64,000 bases of DNA from positions 1-64,000 of the forward strand of contig JAJRRU010000025.1 in assembly GCA_024279135.1 (NCBI GenBank), written 5' to 3'. Numbering within the stretch: position 1 is the stretch's first letter; each line of letters begins with the position of its first letter. Positions 7,322-17,384 of this stretch are shown piece after piece. Below the pieces are notes generated by a model that was given only the letters and a program-made list of their open reading frames with translations, ran no database searches and was not told where the DNA came from. The translations under genes were made by a program, and so were the position numbers. The stretch is from Alphaproteobacteria bacterium. Its GTDB lineage: Bacteria; Pseudomonadota; Alphaproteobacteria; Rhodospirillales; Casp-alpha2.

Positions 7322-9523
7322 ATGGCCCTTAAAGTTTTCCTAAGTATCGCTGTATTGTTGCTGAGTGGTGTTGCTCAGGCATTGGCCTATGACCTGTCTT
7401 CATTCAGCGACAAATATTCCCTGTCGGACGTTATGCCGGAGGCGGACAGACTCGAGGAAGCTGTTGGAGACCCCCCGTCGGCTGCTGCGTATAAGGGCGA
7501 TAAGCTGCTTGGTTACGTGTTTTTAAATTCTTCGGCGGTCAATGCAACCGGATATTCCGGAAAGCCGATCCATGTTGTGATCGGCATGGATCTGGATGGT
7601 GTAATCACCGGGGCCAAACTGGTCAAACATCATGAACCTATCGTGTTGATTGGTATACCGCTAAAGAAAATTACTGATTTTATTGATGAATACCAAGGGC
7701 TTAATATTCTTGATATAGCCAATTCGGGGAAGAAAACTAACGAGATTGATATTGTCAGCGGGGCGACCGTCACGGTGATGATTATCGATGATACGATCAT
7801 CCGGGCCAGCATCAAGGTTGCGCGGGTCAGGAATATAGGTGGTCTGGAGATCATTAATCCTTCCGGTCCAAGCGAAATACTCAGTTTCAAACCGGATCAG
7901 GGCGAAGAGCTGGACTGGGATACCATGCTTGGTGACGGTTCCATCAGACGCATGGTCCTGTCGGTCGGTGATGTCAGCGAAGCCTACAGGCGAGCGGGTA
8001 AACATCGGGCGGCAGACTTACCAGAATCTGATAACCCCGAAGACACTTTTATCGATCTCTATATCGCCTCGGCTGCGGTCCCCTCGGTTGCCCGCAGCCT
8101 GCTTGGGAAAAACGAATACAACAACATGTTGAAACGGCTCAAACCTGGCCAATCGGCTATTCTGGTTGCCGGTAATGGTTTGTACTCATTCAAAGGTTCC
8201 GGCTATGTACGCGGTGGAATATTCGACCGAATTCATCTGTTGCAAGGCGATAATAATGCCCGGTTTCGCGATCGAATTCATAAACGGCTGGGTGAGTTCG
8301 CCGCCATTGGCTCGCCCCGGTTTACGGAAGTCGCCCTGTTTTTCATTCCCGAAGATATCGGGTTTGAAGCCGCCGCTCCATGGCGCCTGGAATTATTGGT
8401 TAATCGTGCCGTAGGTCCCATCGAAAAGGAATTCATCACTTATGATCTGGGATTTCAGCCACCGGAAAAATATATAATCCGCACGCCAACGACCCCGGTA
8501 TCGGCAAATACCAGCGGACAGCCTGATGAAACCATGTCGGGTGTGTCCGGTCTCGATACGCCGTTATGGCAAAAAATTTGGTTGAGCAAAATTCCGGAAA
8601 TATCGATTCTGATGTTTGCCCTCACGGTGCTGACGGGAATTTTCTTTTTTCAGAACTGGCTGGTTAAACATCCCGTTTTGACTGACAGGGTACGTCTTGG
8701 TTTTCTGTTCTTTACGGTAATATTCCTCGGGTTTTATACCAATGCTCAATTATCTGTCGTCAATGCCCTGACCTTTATGGGCGCTATGATGCATGACTTC
8801 AGTTGGAATTTCTTCCTTATGGAACCCCTGATTTTCATTTTATGGGCATCAGTGGTGGCGTCTTTACTGTTTTGGGGACGTGGGGTTTATTGCGGTTGGT
8901 TGTGTCCGTTCGGGGCCTTGCAGGAATTACTCAACCGGGCCGCAAAGCTCCTGAAAGTGCCACAACTGAAATTACCCTGGGGTTTGCATGAGCGGTTATG
9001 GCCTTTTAAATATATCATATTCTTAGGTCTGTTCGGCGTGTCGCTGTATTCATTTGAATTGGCTGAGAAGCTGGCCGAGATTGAACCTTTCAAAACAACT
9101 ATCATCCTGAAGTTCATGCGCGAGTGGCCTTATGTGCTCTATGCCGTCCTGTTGCTGATGGCCGGTCTGTTTGTCGAGCGTTTTTTCTGCCGTTACATCT
9201 GTCCCTTGGGTGGGGCACTGGCGGCACCAGGCAAACTCAGCATTAATGAATGGCTGCGCCGTCACAAGGAATGCGGCTCGCCCTGTCAGCGGTGTGCTAC
9301 GGAGTGCATGGTAGAAGCCATTCACCCCAACGGTAAGATCAATCCTAATGAATGTATGCAGTGTTTGCATTGCCAGACATTGTATTTTGACGACCAACGC
9401 TGTCCGCCGGTTATCCAGTTACGGCTGAAACGTGAGCGTCGTGCAGCATTATCAACTAATTCACAACCGGCAAAAATGGCATATAAGCCATTGCCACAAT
9501 CGACTGGGGATCAGGGAGCGTGA
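7322..9523 (+). CDS. nosR: NosR, flavin/iron-sulfur membrane protein for nitrous oxide reduction
   Basis: NosR passes electrons to, and is required for expression or activity of, NosZ. From the ATG at 7322 the product is 733 residues with a clean signal peptide (KVFLSIAVLLLSGVAQALA); an alternative in-frame ATG at 7277 adds 15 residues. The periplasmic FMN domain contains SGATVT (146-151), whose last Thr is the likely covalent FMN site. Several membrane helices follow (about 425-620). Cytoplasmic Cys motifs CGWLCP (524) and CRYICP (623) precede a ferredoxin-like 4Fe-4S domain (CGSPCQRCATEC from 651, then CMQCLHC). The length fits the family. Confidence 0.96.
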   Translation: MALKVFLSIAVLLLSGVAQALAYDLSSFSDKYSLSDVMPEADRLEEAVGDPPSAAAYKGDKLLGYVFLNSSAVNATGYSGKPIHVVIGMDLDGVITGAKLVKHHEPIVLIGIPLKKITDFIDEYQGLNILDIANSGKKTNEIDIVSGATVTVMIIDDTIIRASIKVARVRNIGGLEIINPSGPSEILSFKPDQGEELDWDTMLGDGSIRRMVLSVGDVSEAYRRAGKHRAADLPESDNPEDTFIDLYIASAAVPSVARSLLGKNEYNNMLKRLKPGQSAILVAGNGLYSFKGSGYVRGGIFDRIHLLQGDNNARFRDRIHKRLGEFAAIGSPRFTEVALFFIPEDIGFEAAAPWRLELLVNRAVGPIEKEFITYDLGFQPPEKYIIRTPTTPVSANTSGQPDETMSGVSGLDTPLWQKIWLSKIPEISILMFALTVLTGIFFFQNWLVKHPVLTDRVRLGFLFFTVIFLGFYTNAQLSVVNALTFMGAMMHDFSWNFFLMEPLIFILWASVVASLLFWGRGVYCGWLCPFGALQELLNRAAKLLKVPQLKLPWGLHERLWPFKYIIFLGLFGVSLYSFELAEKLAEIEPFKTTIILKFMREWPYVLYAVLLLMAGLFVERFFCRYICPLGGALAAPGKLSINEWLRRHKECGSPCQRCATECMVEAIHPNGKINPNECMQCLHCQTLYFDDQRCPPVIQLRLKRERRAALSTNSQPAKMAYKPLPQSTGDQGA

Positions 9524-9596
9524 CTGCCTATGTCACACTCTTGCTTATGAAAGTATTACGACTACTGACTGTTTTAACTCGAAAGGAAATTAAGAT

Positions 9597-11507
9597 ATGA
9601 CTGAAAAGAAACCTGCCAGTAAAGGGGTGTCACGCCGTGATTTATTCGGTACGACTGCAAAGGTAGCAACCCTATCAGCCGTAGGACTTGCCGGGGGTGC
9701 CGGTGCATTTTTCACCCCGGCCCAGGTCCGTGCCGCATCAAAAAACAGAGCCGAAGTCGGTCCGGGTGATCTGGATGATTATTACGGTATCTGGAGTGGT
9801 GGTCAGTCCGGCGAAGTACGGGTTATCGGCGTGCCGTCCATGCGCGAATTGATGCGTATTCCCGTCTTCAATCGATGCAGTGCGACCGGCTGGGGTCAAA
9901 CCAATGAAAGTCGCAAGATTCTCATGGAAGGTCAGTTGCCTTTAGAACGTGAATTCCTGGCCGACAAGGGTGGAATTCATCTCAATGGCGATACCCACCA
10001 TCCGCATATGTCATTTACAGATGGCTCCTATGATGGCCGGTATATCTTTGTCAATGATAAATCCAATAGTCGTGTTGCGCGTATTCGATGCGATATGATG
10101 AAGGTCGACAAGGTTATCACTATCCCCAACGCGGCCGATATTCATGGCTTGCGGCCACAGAAATATCCTCGTACAGGATATGTCTTTGCCAATAGCGAAC
10201 ACCGGGTGCCGCTGCCCAATGATGGCCGTGATCTGAATGATCCAACCAAGTACCATTCCGTGTTCTCCGCTATCGATGGCGATACAATGAAAGTCAGTTG
10301 GCAGGTTATCGTATCGGGTAATCTGGATAATGTGGATGCCGACTATCAGGGCAAATATGCCATTGCCAGTTCTTACAACAGTGAAGAAGGCGTCAATCTG
10401 GCCGATATGACCTCATCTGAGACCGATCACTGCGTTATTTTTGATATTGCAGCCATCGAAGCCGGTGTCAAAGCGGGTGATTTCCGCACCATCGAAGGTG
10501 ACACCCCAGTTCTGGACGGTCGCAAGGGATCCAAATATACCCGCTATATCCCGATCCCCAACAGCCCGCACGGTGTGAACGCTACCCCCGACGGCAAATA
10601 TATGATGATTAATGGCAAACTGTCACCGACCGTTTCCATCATTGAAATGAGCAGATTGCCCGATTTGTTCAGTGACAAAATCAAGCCTCGTGATGCCATT
10701 GTTGGCGAACCTGAACTGGGCCTTGGTCCGCTGCATACCGCGTTCGATGGACGTGGCAATGCCTTCACCACCTTGTTCCTGGACTCCCAAGTGGTCAAAT
10801 GGAATATCGACAAGGCCATCAAGTCCTACGCCGGTTCTGACGACAACCCGATCTTGCAGAAGATCGATGTTCATTACCAGCCGGGTCACAACCACACCTC
10901 TATGGGCGAAACCAAGGATGCCGATGGTCAATGGCTTGTTTCTCTGAACAAGTTCTCCAAAGACCGGTTTATCAATGTTGGTCCCTTGAAACCAGAAAAC
11001 GATCAGCTTATCGACATTTCCGGTGACGAAATGAAGCTGGTTCATGATGGTCCTACTTTTGCGGAACCTCATGATTGCATTATTGTGGAACGTTCAATTC
11101 TGAATCCAGCCCAGACCTGGAATATGAATGATCCGCAATTTGCCGACTTGCGTGCCATGGCAAAAGCCGATGGGGTTATTCTGGATGAAGCCGAACATGT
11201 GATCCGTGACGGTAACAAGGTTCGTGTTTACATGCACTCGGTTGCACCAAGTTTCAGCCTTGAAGAATTCACGGTGAAACAAGGTGATGAGGTTACGATC
11301 GTTATTACCAACATCGATGATCTTGACGATCTGACCCATGGCTTCACCCTGTCTAATCATGGCATCTGCTTTGAAATTGCGCCCCAGGCCAGTGCGTCTG
11401 TGACCTTCACTGCTTCCATGCCGGGTGTTCACTGGTTCTATTGCCAGTGGTTCTGTCACGCGCTTCATATGGAAATGCGTGGCCGTATGCTGGTTGAAAA
11501 AGCATAG
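9597..11507 (+). CDS. nosZ: Nitrous-oxide reductase NosZ (clade I, Tat-exported)
   Basis: NosZ reduces N2O to N2 in the periplasm. The 636-residue precursor has a twin-arginine signal (SRRDLFG), marking clade I. The seven CuZ histidines are recognisable in order: DTHHPHMS (two), [32 protein letters not shown] and AEPHDC. The C-terminal cupredoxin domain carries the CuA set [13 protein letters not shown]616, C620, H624, M627, with the W618 backbone ligand. It lies 73 bp after nosR, with a GAAAGGAA ribosome site. Confidence 0.98.
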   Translation: MTEKKPASKGVSRRDLFGTTAKVATLSAVGLAGGAGAFFTPAQVRAASKNRAEVGPGDLDDYYGIWSGGQSGEVRVIGVPSMRELMRIPVFNRCSATGWGQTNESRKILMEGQLPLEREFLADKGGIHLNGDTHHPHMSFTDGSYDGRYIFVNDKSNSRVARIRCDMMKVDKVITIPNAADIHGLRPQKYPRTGYVFANSEHRVPLPNDGRDLNDPTKYHSVFSAIDGDTMKVSWQVIVSGNLDNVDADYQGKYAIASSYNSEEGVNLADMTSSETDHCVIFDIAAIEAGVKAGDFRTIEGDTPVLDGRKGSKYTRYIPIPNSPHGVNATPDGKYMMINGKLSPTVSIIEMSRLPDLFSDKIKPRDAIVGEPELGLGPLHTAFDGRGNAFTTLFLDSQVVKWNIDKAIKSYAGSDDNPILQKIDVHYQPGHNHTSMGETKDADGQWLVSLNKFSKDRFINVGPLKPENDQLIDISGDEMKLVHDGPTFAEPHDCIIVERSILNPAQTWNMNDPQFADLRAMAKADGVILDEAEHVIRDGNKVRVYMHSVAPSFSLEEFTVKQGDEVTIVITNIDDLDDLTHGFTLSNHGICFEIAPQASASVTFTASMPGVHWFYCQWFCHALHMEMRGRMLVEKA

Positions 11508-11544
11508 TCATCCAGCAAAATCAACGTGTAAAAGAGTAACTGTA

Positions 11545-12867
11545 ATGCGTCGTTGTCGTGAAAAAGCCCTGATAAAAGCTGCCAGGTATATCCTGGTAGC
11601 CGGGCTTGCCGCTGTCTCGGGATTGTATTCCGGGTATGGGCTGGCGGCGACGTTTACTCTGTCGCCGGGGGCGGGTGTGCTTGGTCAAGCTGTGGCCAAT
11701 GCCCGCCCTGGTGATACACTCATATTATCGGGTGGTACCTATTATGGGCCGGTCTCGGTGGATAAACCGCTGACCATTACCGGTCTGGCGGGCGCGGAAA
11801 TTACCGGCAATGGTGAGGGCTCAACAATTACCATCGGCGCGCCGGATGTTACTATCAGCAATCTGACCATCACCGGTTCCGGTTCGGCTCTCGATACCAT
11901 GGACGCCGGTGTCTTCGTGAATAAAAAGGGTGATCGCGCTCTGGTCGAAAACAACAAGATTGAGGGCAATCTGTTCGGGGTTTATTTTTGGGGGCCCGAT
12001 GATGCGGTCATGCGGGGCAACACGGTAATCGGCCAGACCCATGCGAGAGTAAATTCCCGGGGAAACGGGATCAGCCTGTGGAATACACCGGGTTCCATCG
12101 TGGAAAACAACGATTTCAGCTATGGCCGGGACGGTATATTCGTGACCACCAGCAAACGTAATACTTTCAGGAACAACCGGTTTCGCAATTTGCGCATCGC
12201 CATTCACTATATGTACACAAATGACAGTGAGGTGCTGGACAACATATCGTACGGTAACCATGTGGCCTACGCCCTGATGTTTTCAACCAAGGTACGGATC
12301 AGCAGAAACCAGTCGTATGATGTTCGTGATCACGGCATTTTATTAAATTATACCAACTCATCCCTGATTGAAGGCAATGTCATCCAGGATGGTGGTGGTA
12401 AATGTGTCTTTATCTATAATTCAAACAAAAATACTTTTAGCAAAAACCGTTTTCAGAATTGCGACATCGGCGTCCATTTTACCGCCGGTTCGGAACGCAA
12501 TCAGATTACCCAGAACGCCTTTATTAACAACCGTACCCAGGTTAAATATGTCGGTACCCGACACCTGGATTGGTCCCATGAGGGACGGGGAAATTACTGG
12601 AGTGATAACGCAGCCTTTGATCTGAATGGTGATGGTATCGCCGATACCGCCTATCGGCCCAATGATCTGATCGATCAGGTTATGTGGGCACACCCCATGG
12701 CAAAGATCCTGATGAACAGCCCGGCTGTTCAGGTCCTGCGATGGGCCCAGTCTGGATTTCCGGCATTACATCCCGGTGGTGTAACCGACACCGCCCCGTT
12801 AATGGAAGTACCCATGAGCGAACAGCCATCCGTGGACGGCCAGAAATTCGTGGAGAACATACAATGA
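11545..12867 (+). CDS. nosD: NosD, periplasmic copper-processing protein
   Basis: The 440-residue protein has an N-terminal signal sequence (about 10-36, ending GLAA) and a right-handed beta-helix made of repeated N-rich turns (such as VENNKIEGNLFGVYF), the CASH/NosD fold. NosD works with the NosFY transporter in maturing the Cu4S centre of NosZ. A longer frame opening inside nosZ at 11425 is rejected in favour of the ATG at 11545, which follows AAAGAG. Its stop overlaps the nosF start (ATGA). Confidence 0.95.
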   Translation: MRRCREKALIKAARYILVAGLAAVSGLYSGYGLAATFTLSPGAGVLGQAVANARPGDTLILSGGTYYGPVSVDKPLTITGLAGAEITGNGEGSTITIGAPDVTISNLTITGSGSALDTMDAGVFVNKKGDRALVENNKIEGNLFGVYFWGPDDAVMRGNTVIGQTHARVNSRGNGISLWNTPGSIVENNDFSYGRDGIFVTTSKRNTFRNNRFRNLRIAIHYMYTNDSEVLDNISYGNHVAYALMFSTKVRISRNQSYDVRDHGILLNYTNSSLIEGNVIQDGGGKCVFIYNSNKNTFSKNRFQNCDIGVHFTAGSERNQITQNAFINNRTQVKYVGTRHLDWSHEGRGNYWSDNAAFDLNGDGIADTAYRPNDLIDQVMWAHPMAKILMNSPAVQVLRWAQSGFPALHPGGVTDTAPLMEVPMSEQPSVDGQKFVENIQ

Positions 12868-13805
12868 GCGAACCAGCCCTGACATTCGAGCACACCACAA
12901 AGACTTATGATCGCCAGACAGTCCTCAATGATGTGATGCTGAGCATACCCCGTGGTGAGGTCATAGCCCTGGTCGGCCATAATGGAGCGGGCAAAACGAC
13001 CATGATGAAGCTGTTGCTGGGATTGATCCGGCCCACATCCGGTCGGGTTCGTGTCATGGGTGCCGACCCGGCAAGCCGTGCCTCACTGGACAGTAAATAC
13101 ACCCTCGGGTTTCTGCCCGAACTGGTCGCTTTCCAGCAAGCCATGACCGGTTTGGAGGTGATGAATTTTTATTCCCGCCTGAAACGCACCGGACTTGCCC
13201 GTAATGGTGAACTGTTGGAGCGCGTCGGGCTTTCTGATGCCGCGAACAATCGAATAAAGACATACTCCAAAGGTATGCGTCAGCGACTGGGACTGGCTCA
13301 GGCCCTGTTGGGTGAGCCGAAAATCATGCTATTGGACGAGCCCACATCAGGCCTGGACCCAGCCTTGCGGCGGTCCTTTTATACGATCATCAGCGAATTG
13401 AAATCATCTGGCGTGACCATAATGCTATCATCTCATGCCCTGTCGGAGCTTGAGACGCACGTGGATAAAATCGCCATCATGAACGAAGGCCAGTTGATGG
13501 CAACGGGCAGTCTGGATCAGTTGCGCCAACAGGCCCACATGCCGGTTCGTATCCGGGTTCGCACACAGGATGTCTCGGCCAGTCATATAGCCGATCTTCT
13601 GGATGGGACGACTGTGTCACAAATCAATGGCCGCATGGTAGAATTTTCCTGTGAGCCAAAGGACAAGATGATCCTGATCCGTCGTATTGCTAAACTGGGT
13701 ATTGCGGTGACAGATATGGAGATCGAGTTACCCTCACTGGATCAGCTTTACAGCCACTATCGTGGTGAAACCGGGACCGGAAACACCAGGGTGAGATTAT
13801 CATGA
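12864..13805 (+). CDS. nosF: NosF, ABC transporter ATP-binding protein
   Basis: The 313-residue ATPase has Walker A GHNGAGKTT, signature YSKGMRQRLG, Walker B IMLLDEPTSGLDP and an H-loop (MLSSHALSE). With NosY and NosD it forms the NosDFY complex that supplies the sulfur/copper centre of NosZ. It overlaps nosD by 4 bp and nosY by 4 bp, indicating translational coupling. The C-terminal third after the H-loop is the regulatory part usual in this family. Confidence 0.95.
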   Translation: MSEPALTFEHTTKTYDRQTVLNDVMLSIPRGEVIALVGHNGAGKTTMMKLLLGLIRPTSGRVRVMGADPASRASLDSKYTLGFLPELVAFQQAMTGLEVMNFYSRLKRTGLARNGELLERVGLSDAANNRIKTYSKGMRQRLGLAQALLGEPKIMLLDEPTSGLDPALRRSFYTIISELKSSGVTIMLSSHALSELETHVDKIAIMNEGQLMATGSLDQLRQQAHMPVRIRVRTQDVSASHIADLLDGTTVSQINGRMVEFSCEPKDKMILIRRIAKLGIAVTDMEIELPSLDQLYSHYRGETGTGNTRVRLS

Positions 13806-14635
13806 ACGCCTTTTTAACCATCGCCGGACAGGAAATTCGTGACGGACTGCGTAATCGCTGGATTATTGCCCTGACGGTCATGCTGGCGGGGTTCGCCCTG
13901 TCGTTAAGCTTTCTGGGAAGTGCGCCGACCGGAACCACCGATGCCAGCCCTTTGCTGGTAACCATCGTTAGCCTTACAAGTCTGACGATTTTTTTGCTGC
14001 CGTTGATCGGCCTGATGCTGTCATACGATGCGATCGTGGGTGATATTGAACGGGGCACCATGATGTTACTTTTATCCTACCCGGTCGCACGATGGCAGGT
14101 TCTGGGGGGCAAGTTCCTCGGCCATGTAACCATTCTGGCTTTTGCCACCTTCATTGGATATGGCACGGCAGGGGCCGCAGTTCTGCTTACTAGCGGGACT
14201 TTGGATATAGACCCGCAAGCCTGGCACGCGTTTGCCGCCATGATTGTGTCCTCGGTGGTATTGGGCGCAGCTTTTCTGGCTATAGGTTATCTGATCAGCA
14301 CCGTGGTCCGTGAACGCGCCACGGCCGGCGGTATCGCCATTGGTATCTGGCTGTTGTTTGTGCTGGTGTTTGATATGGCCTTGTTGGGTCTGGTGGTCGG
14401 TGCTGGCGATCAGATCGGTTCGGATCTGTTTTCGTTGCTGTTGCTTGCCAACCCGACCGATGTCTACCGTTTATTTAACCTCACCGGTTTCGATAATATA
14501 GCCGCCCTGTCTGGGACTATTGGTATGATGGCCGATGTGGGTTTCCCGCCATCCACCCTGATGGCGCTTCAGGTCATCTGGGTCATCGTCCCAATATGGA
14601 TTGCCGGATTATTGTTTTCCAGAAAGGAATTTTGA
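13802..14635 (+). CDS. nosY: NosY, ABC-2 type membrane permease
   Basis: The 277-residue integral membrane protein has six predicted helices. It shows the ABC-2 feature SYDAIVGDIERGTMMLLLSYPV between helices two and three, the coupling region that contacts NosF. It is the membrane partner of NosF. Its stop codon is immediately followed by the nosL start. Confidence 0.95.
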   Translation: MNAFLTIAGQEIRDGLRNRWIIALTVMLAGFALSLSFLGSAPTGTTDASPLLVTIVSLTSLTIFLLPLIGLMLSYDAIVGDIERGTMMLLLSYPVARWQVLGGKFLGHVTILAFATFIGYGTAGAAVLLTSGTLDIDPQAWHAFAAMIVSSVVLGAAFLAIGYLISTVVRERATAGGIAIGIWLLFVLVFDMALLGLVVGAGDQIGSDLFSLLLLANPTDVYRLFNLTGFDNIAALSGTIGMMADVGFPPSTLMALQVIWVIVPIWIAGLLFSRKEF

Positions 14636-15208
14636 ATGCTTGTTGTGCTGAACAGGATGGCGGGTATTCTGCCCGTCGTGCTGTTTGTTTTTCTGATAAC
14701 AACTGTGTTGGCAGCCTGTTCTGATGATAACGTGTCAGAAGTTCCGCCACCGGCAGAACTGACCATGGACGCAATCGGTTATTATTGCAGCATGACGGTG
14801 ATGGGCCATGATGGACCAAAGGGTCAGATACATCTGGACAGTGATAAAGAAGTGAAATGGTTCACCTCGGTTCGTGACACCCTCGCGTTCACACGAATCC
14901 CCGGCGAGCCACGCGATATCAGCGTTATTTATGTCAGCGATATGACCGGCATCAAGGATTGGTCGGCACCTGGCCTGGCGGCTTGGATCGAAGCCGATAA
15001 AGCTTATTTTGTCATTGGCAGTTCAAAAAAAGGCGGCATGGGAGCACCGGAACTGGTGCCGTTCAGCGCTTCGGAAGCGGCAACGTCGTTTGCCGGGGAA
15101 TTTGGTGGAAAAGTTGTTGAACTGGCCGACGTACCTGACAATATTCTGGTCGGGACCAGTGATATGGAAATGCAGGATCATCAACAATCAGAGATAAAAC
15201 ATGACTGA
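14636..15208 (+). CDS. nosL: NosL, copper-chaperone lipoprotein
   Basis: The 190-residue lipoprotein has a hydrophobic leader and lipobox LAAC, giving the mature N-terminal Cys28. The YYCSMTVMGHDGPKGQI segment carries the Cys and Met residues associated with Cu(I) binding in NosL proteins. It delivers copper for NosZ assembly in the periplasm. It starts with no gap after nosY and overlaps nosX by 8 bp. Confidence 0.93.
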   Translation: MLVVLNRMAGILPVVLFVFLITTVLAACSDDNVSEVPPPAELTMDAIGYYCSMTVMGHDGPKGQIHLDSDKEVKWFTSVRDTLAFTRIPGEPRDISVIYVSDMTGIKDWSAPGLAAWIEADKAYFVIGSSKKGGMGAPELVPFSASEAATSFAGEFGGKVVELADVPDNILVGTSDMEMQDHQQSEIKHD

Positions 15209-16244
15209 ACCCATGACCCGTCAGCTCACACGTAATGTTACCCGACGCCGGTTTATAACCATAACCGCATCTGCCGTGGGTGCGGCACTAATCCCGCCTG
15301 TTACCATGATTGGTTCCGCACACGGTCAGATACCAGATCAGCTAGCAGGCCAGGCACAATATTGGCGCGGCATTGCACTGGGGGCAGAGGCCAGCCTGAC
15401 CCTGAATGGCCATGATCCGTCCCGCGCCCGCATAGCTATTGACGCGGCTCTGGATGAAATATCCCGTCTGGAAAAGGTCTTCAGCCTGTTCCGCGACGAC
15501 AGTGCCCTGTCAAGGTTGAACCGGGACGGCGTTCTGGAAGCACCCCCACTGGATCTGGTCGTCTGCCTGAATGAAGCCAAACGATACTGGCGGGTAACAA
15601 ACGGGGCGTTCGATGCTACCGTTCAGCCGCTCTGGGCACTCTATGGCGAGCACTTTTCCACGTCCGGTGCCGATCCGCACGGGCCACAAGACACAGATAT
15701 TGCCGTGGCCCGGTCGTTGGTGGATTTTGGCTCTGTGAGCCTGGCCAGCAACGAGATCAAGTTTGCCAAGCCGGGCATGGCACTGACCCTGAATGGCATT
15801 GCCCAGGGTTACATCACCGACAAGGTTACCGATTTACTGCGTCTGCATGGTTTCGATCATGTGCTGGTCAATATGGGCGAGATTCGCGCCCTGGGTGGCA
15901 AGGCCGATGGTACACCCTGGCAGGTTGCCATTAACCGGACAGACCAGATCGTTGACATACGCAATCAGGCCATTGCCACGTCCGGCGGCTATGGGACGCG
16001 GTTTGATGAAGCCGGACGCTATCATCATTTGTTGAATCCATTGAGCGGACGCAGTGCCAATCAGTGGTCTTCGATCAGCGTCATCGCTCCAACGGCGACC
16101 ATGGCTGATGGGTTATCCACGGCTTTTTACAGCCTGTCAAAGGATGATATACTCTCTGTTTCGGCAGAGCTTAAAGTCTCGGTTCATGCCTATGACAGGG
16201 ATAATCTCCATGTCATTACGCCGCAATCAGTATCCTCTCTGTAG
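15201..16244 (+). CDS. nosX: NosX, ApbE-family FAD:protein FMN transferase
   Basis: The 347-residue protein has a twin-arginine-like export signal (TRRRFITITASAVGAA) and the ApbE domain: LEKVFSLFRDDSALSRLN, LNGIAQGYITD, SGGYGTRF and the metal-site Asp in ATMADGLSTAF. It attaches FMN covalently to a Thr of NosR in the periplasm. It is the last gene of the nos operon and ends 5 bp before the stop of the convergent gene. Confidence 0.94.
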   Translation: MTEPMTRQLTRNVTRRRFITITASAVGAALIPPVTMIGSAHGQIPDQLAGQAQYWRGIALGAEASLTLNGHDPSRARIAIDAALDEISRLEKVFSLFRDDSALSRLNRDGVLEAPPLDLVVCLNEAKRYWRVTNGAFDATVQPLWALYGEHFSTSGADPHGPQDTDIAVARSLVDFGSVSLASNEIKFAKPGMALTLNGIAQGYITDKVTDLLRLHGFDHVLVNMGEIRALGGKADGTPWQVAINRTDQIVDIRNQAIATSGGYGTRFDEAGRYHHLLNPLSGRSANQWSSISVIAPTATMADGLSTAFYSLSKDDILSVSAELKVSVHAYDRDNLHVITPQSVSSL

Positions 16245-16249
16245 GTACT

Positions 16250-17041
16250 CTAGATCAGGAACAGGTCATCCAGGGCCTTGAAGAGATCGTCACCAAAAGA
16301 CGGGCCTTTTCTGATGATCGGCATAGTCACGGGCAAGGCCTTGAGTTGTTCATCATCTGAATCCAGACTGGTGATTAAAGCCAGTGGGATATTGCGTGTG
16401 GATGGCATGGCGGCCAGTCCGATGGCCAGATCAATGCCGTAAAGCTCCGGCATGATGGCTGAGATAATGATAAAGTCAGGCTTGGTCCGGACGATCAGGG
16501 TGAGCGCTTCGAAAACAGACGTAACAATGGTGACCCGATAACCGCATTGTTTCAATTCCCGTTCAACAAAATGCGATGCAGCACCATGGTGCATCACCAG
16601 CATCACCTCGATATTACGGACTTCAATATCGTCTTCGCTGAAACTGACCCGAGATGGCAATTTCCGCACAATGCTGGAGGTGTCGGAATTTACCGAAATT
16701 CGCCCCTCGATTACATCCATCAACAGATCAACGAAAACCTGTATGTCATCGATGGCCCGTGGTGGCAGTTCCTTTTCATTGCTGAGATAATTTTCCATGC
16801 GGTGGGTAATTGTGCCAAGCAATGGGAGGCCAATGGTTTCAGCCTGTTTTTTCAGAGCAAGGATGGCAAACCGGGTTTTTGTGGCAAACTCTTCGATCAG
16901 GTCGTGGTCTTTATGAACATCGACTAGCTGGGTATCCAGTTCAGAGATGATATCCAATGCTTCATCAATGGATTCCTGACGGATCGATTGTGCGACTTCC
17001 TCAAAATCACCCGAATGTATCCCACTGAAATCTTGTGACAT
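16250..17041 (-). CDS. Degenerate HPt-receiver signalling protein
   Basis: The 263-residue protein has an N-terminal helical part (30-120) aligning with histidine phosphotransfer domains and a C-terminal CheY-like receiver (145-263). In the HPt part the phospho-His position is occupied by Leu (ILALKKQAE). In the receiver the phospho-Asp position is Ser (IIISAIMPELYG), although the conserved Thr/Ser (LITS) and Lys (IIRKG) remain. It is therefore probably a phosphorylation-independent scaffold or docking protein. It is convergent with nosX and no obvious partner is adjacent. Confidence 0.65.
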   Translation of the reverse strand: MSQDFSGIHSGDFEEVAQSIRQESIDEALDIISELDTQLVDVHKDHDLIEEFATKTRFAILALKKQAETIGLPLLGTITHRMENYLSNEKELPPRAIDDIQVFVDLLMDVIEGRISVNSDTSSIVRKLPSRVSFSEDDIEVRNIEVMLVMHHGAASHFVERELKQCGYRVTIVTSVFEALTLIVRTKPDFIIISAIMPELYGIDLAIGLAAMPSTRNIPLALITSLDSDDEQLKALPVTMPIIRKGPSFGDDLFKALDDLFLI

Positions 17042-17384
17042 GTCTCACACCTTTTTCCCGGCTTCAATACGCGTTAATAAACACTATAGTACCTGTTCTA
17101 TAGTATCTGTTAAATTTTGTCTGCCGTGAAATACTCAGGAATGAATTTTCGTTAGGACTTTGTAATTTCTGGATTTTTTACCATTCTATGGAATGGCCTG
17201 TCAGCACATTAACAACGTGCAAAGACATGACAGCTAGCTCATCCTGCCGGGGCTGCAGAAAATATTATCCGTGATATATTATCCGTATATTTTATCTATG
17301 GCCGTTGTGCCTTGTTTCATAACAGATCGGCACAATCACCAGATCACACGGTCACGGTCATTGTGATATTAAACGCGAACGATG
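17042..17384. other. Intergenic region with tandem repeats, no gene seen
   Basis: No coding frame is convincing here. Two head-to-tail copies of a 14-base unit, CTATAGTAYCTGTT, occupy 17084-17111, just upstream of the HPt-receiver gene and probably in its promoter. ATATTATCCGT occurs twice near 17262-17282. The rest is AT-rich spacer. Confidence 0.5.
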
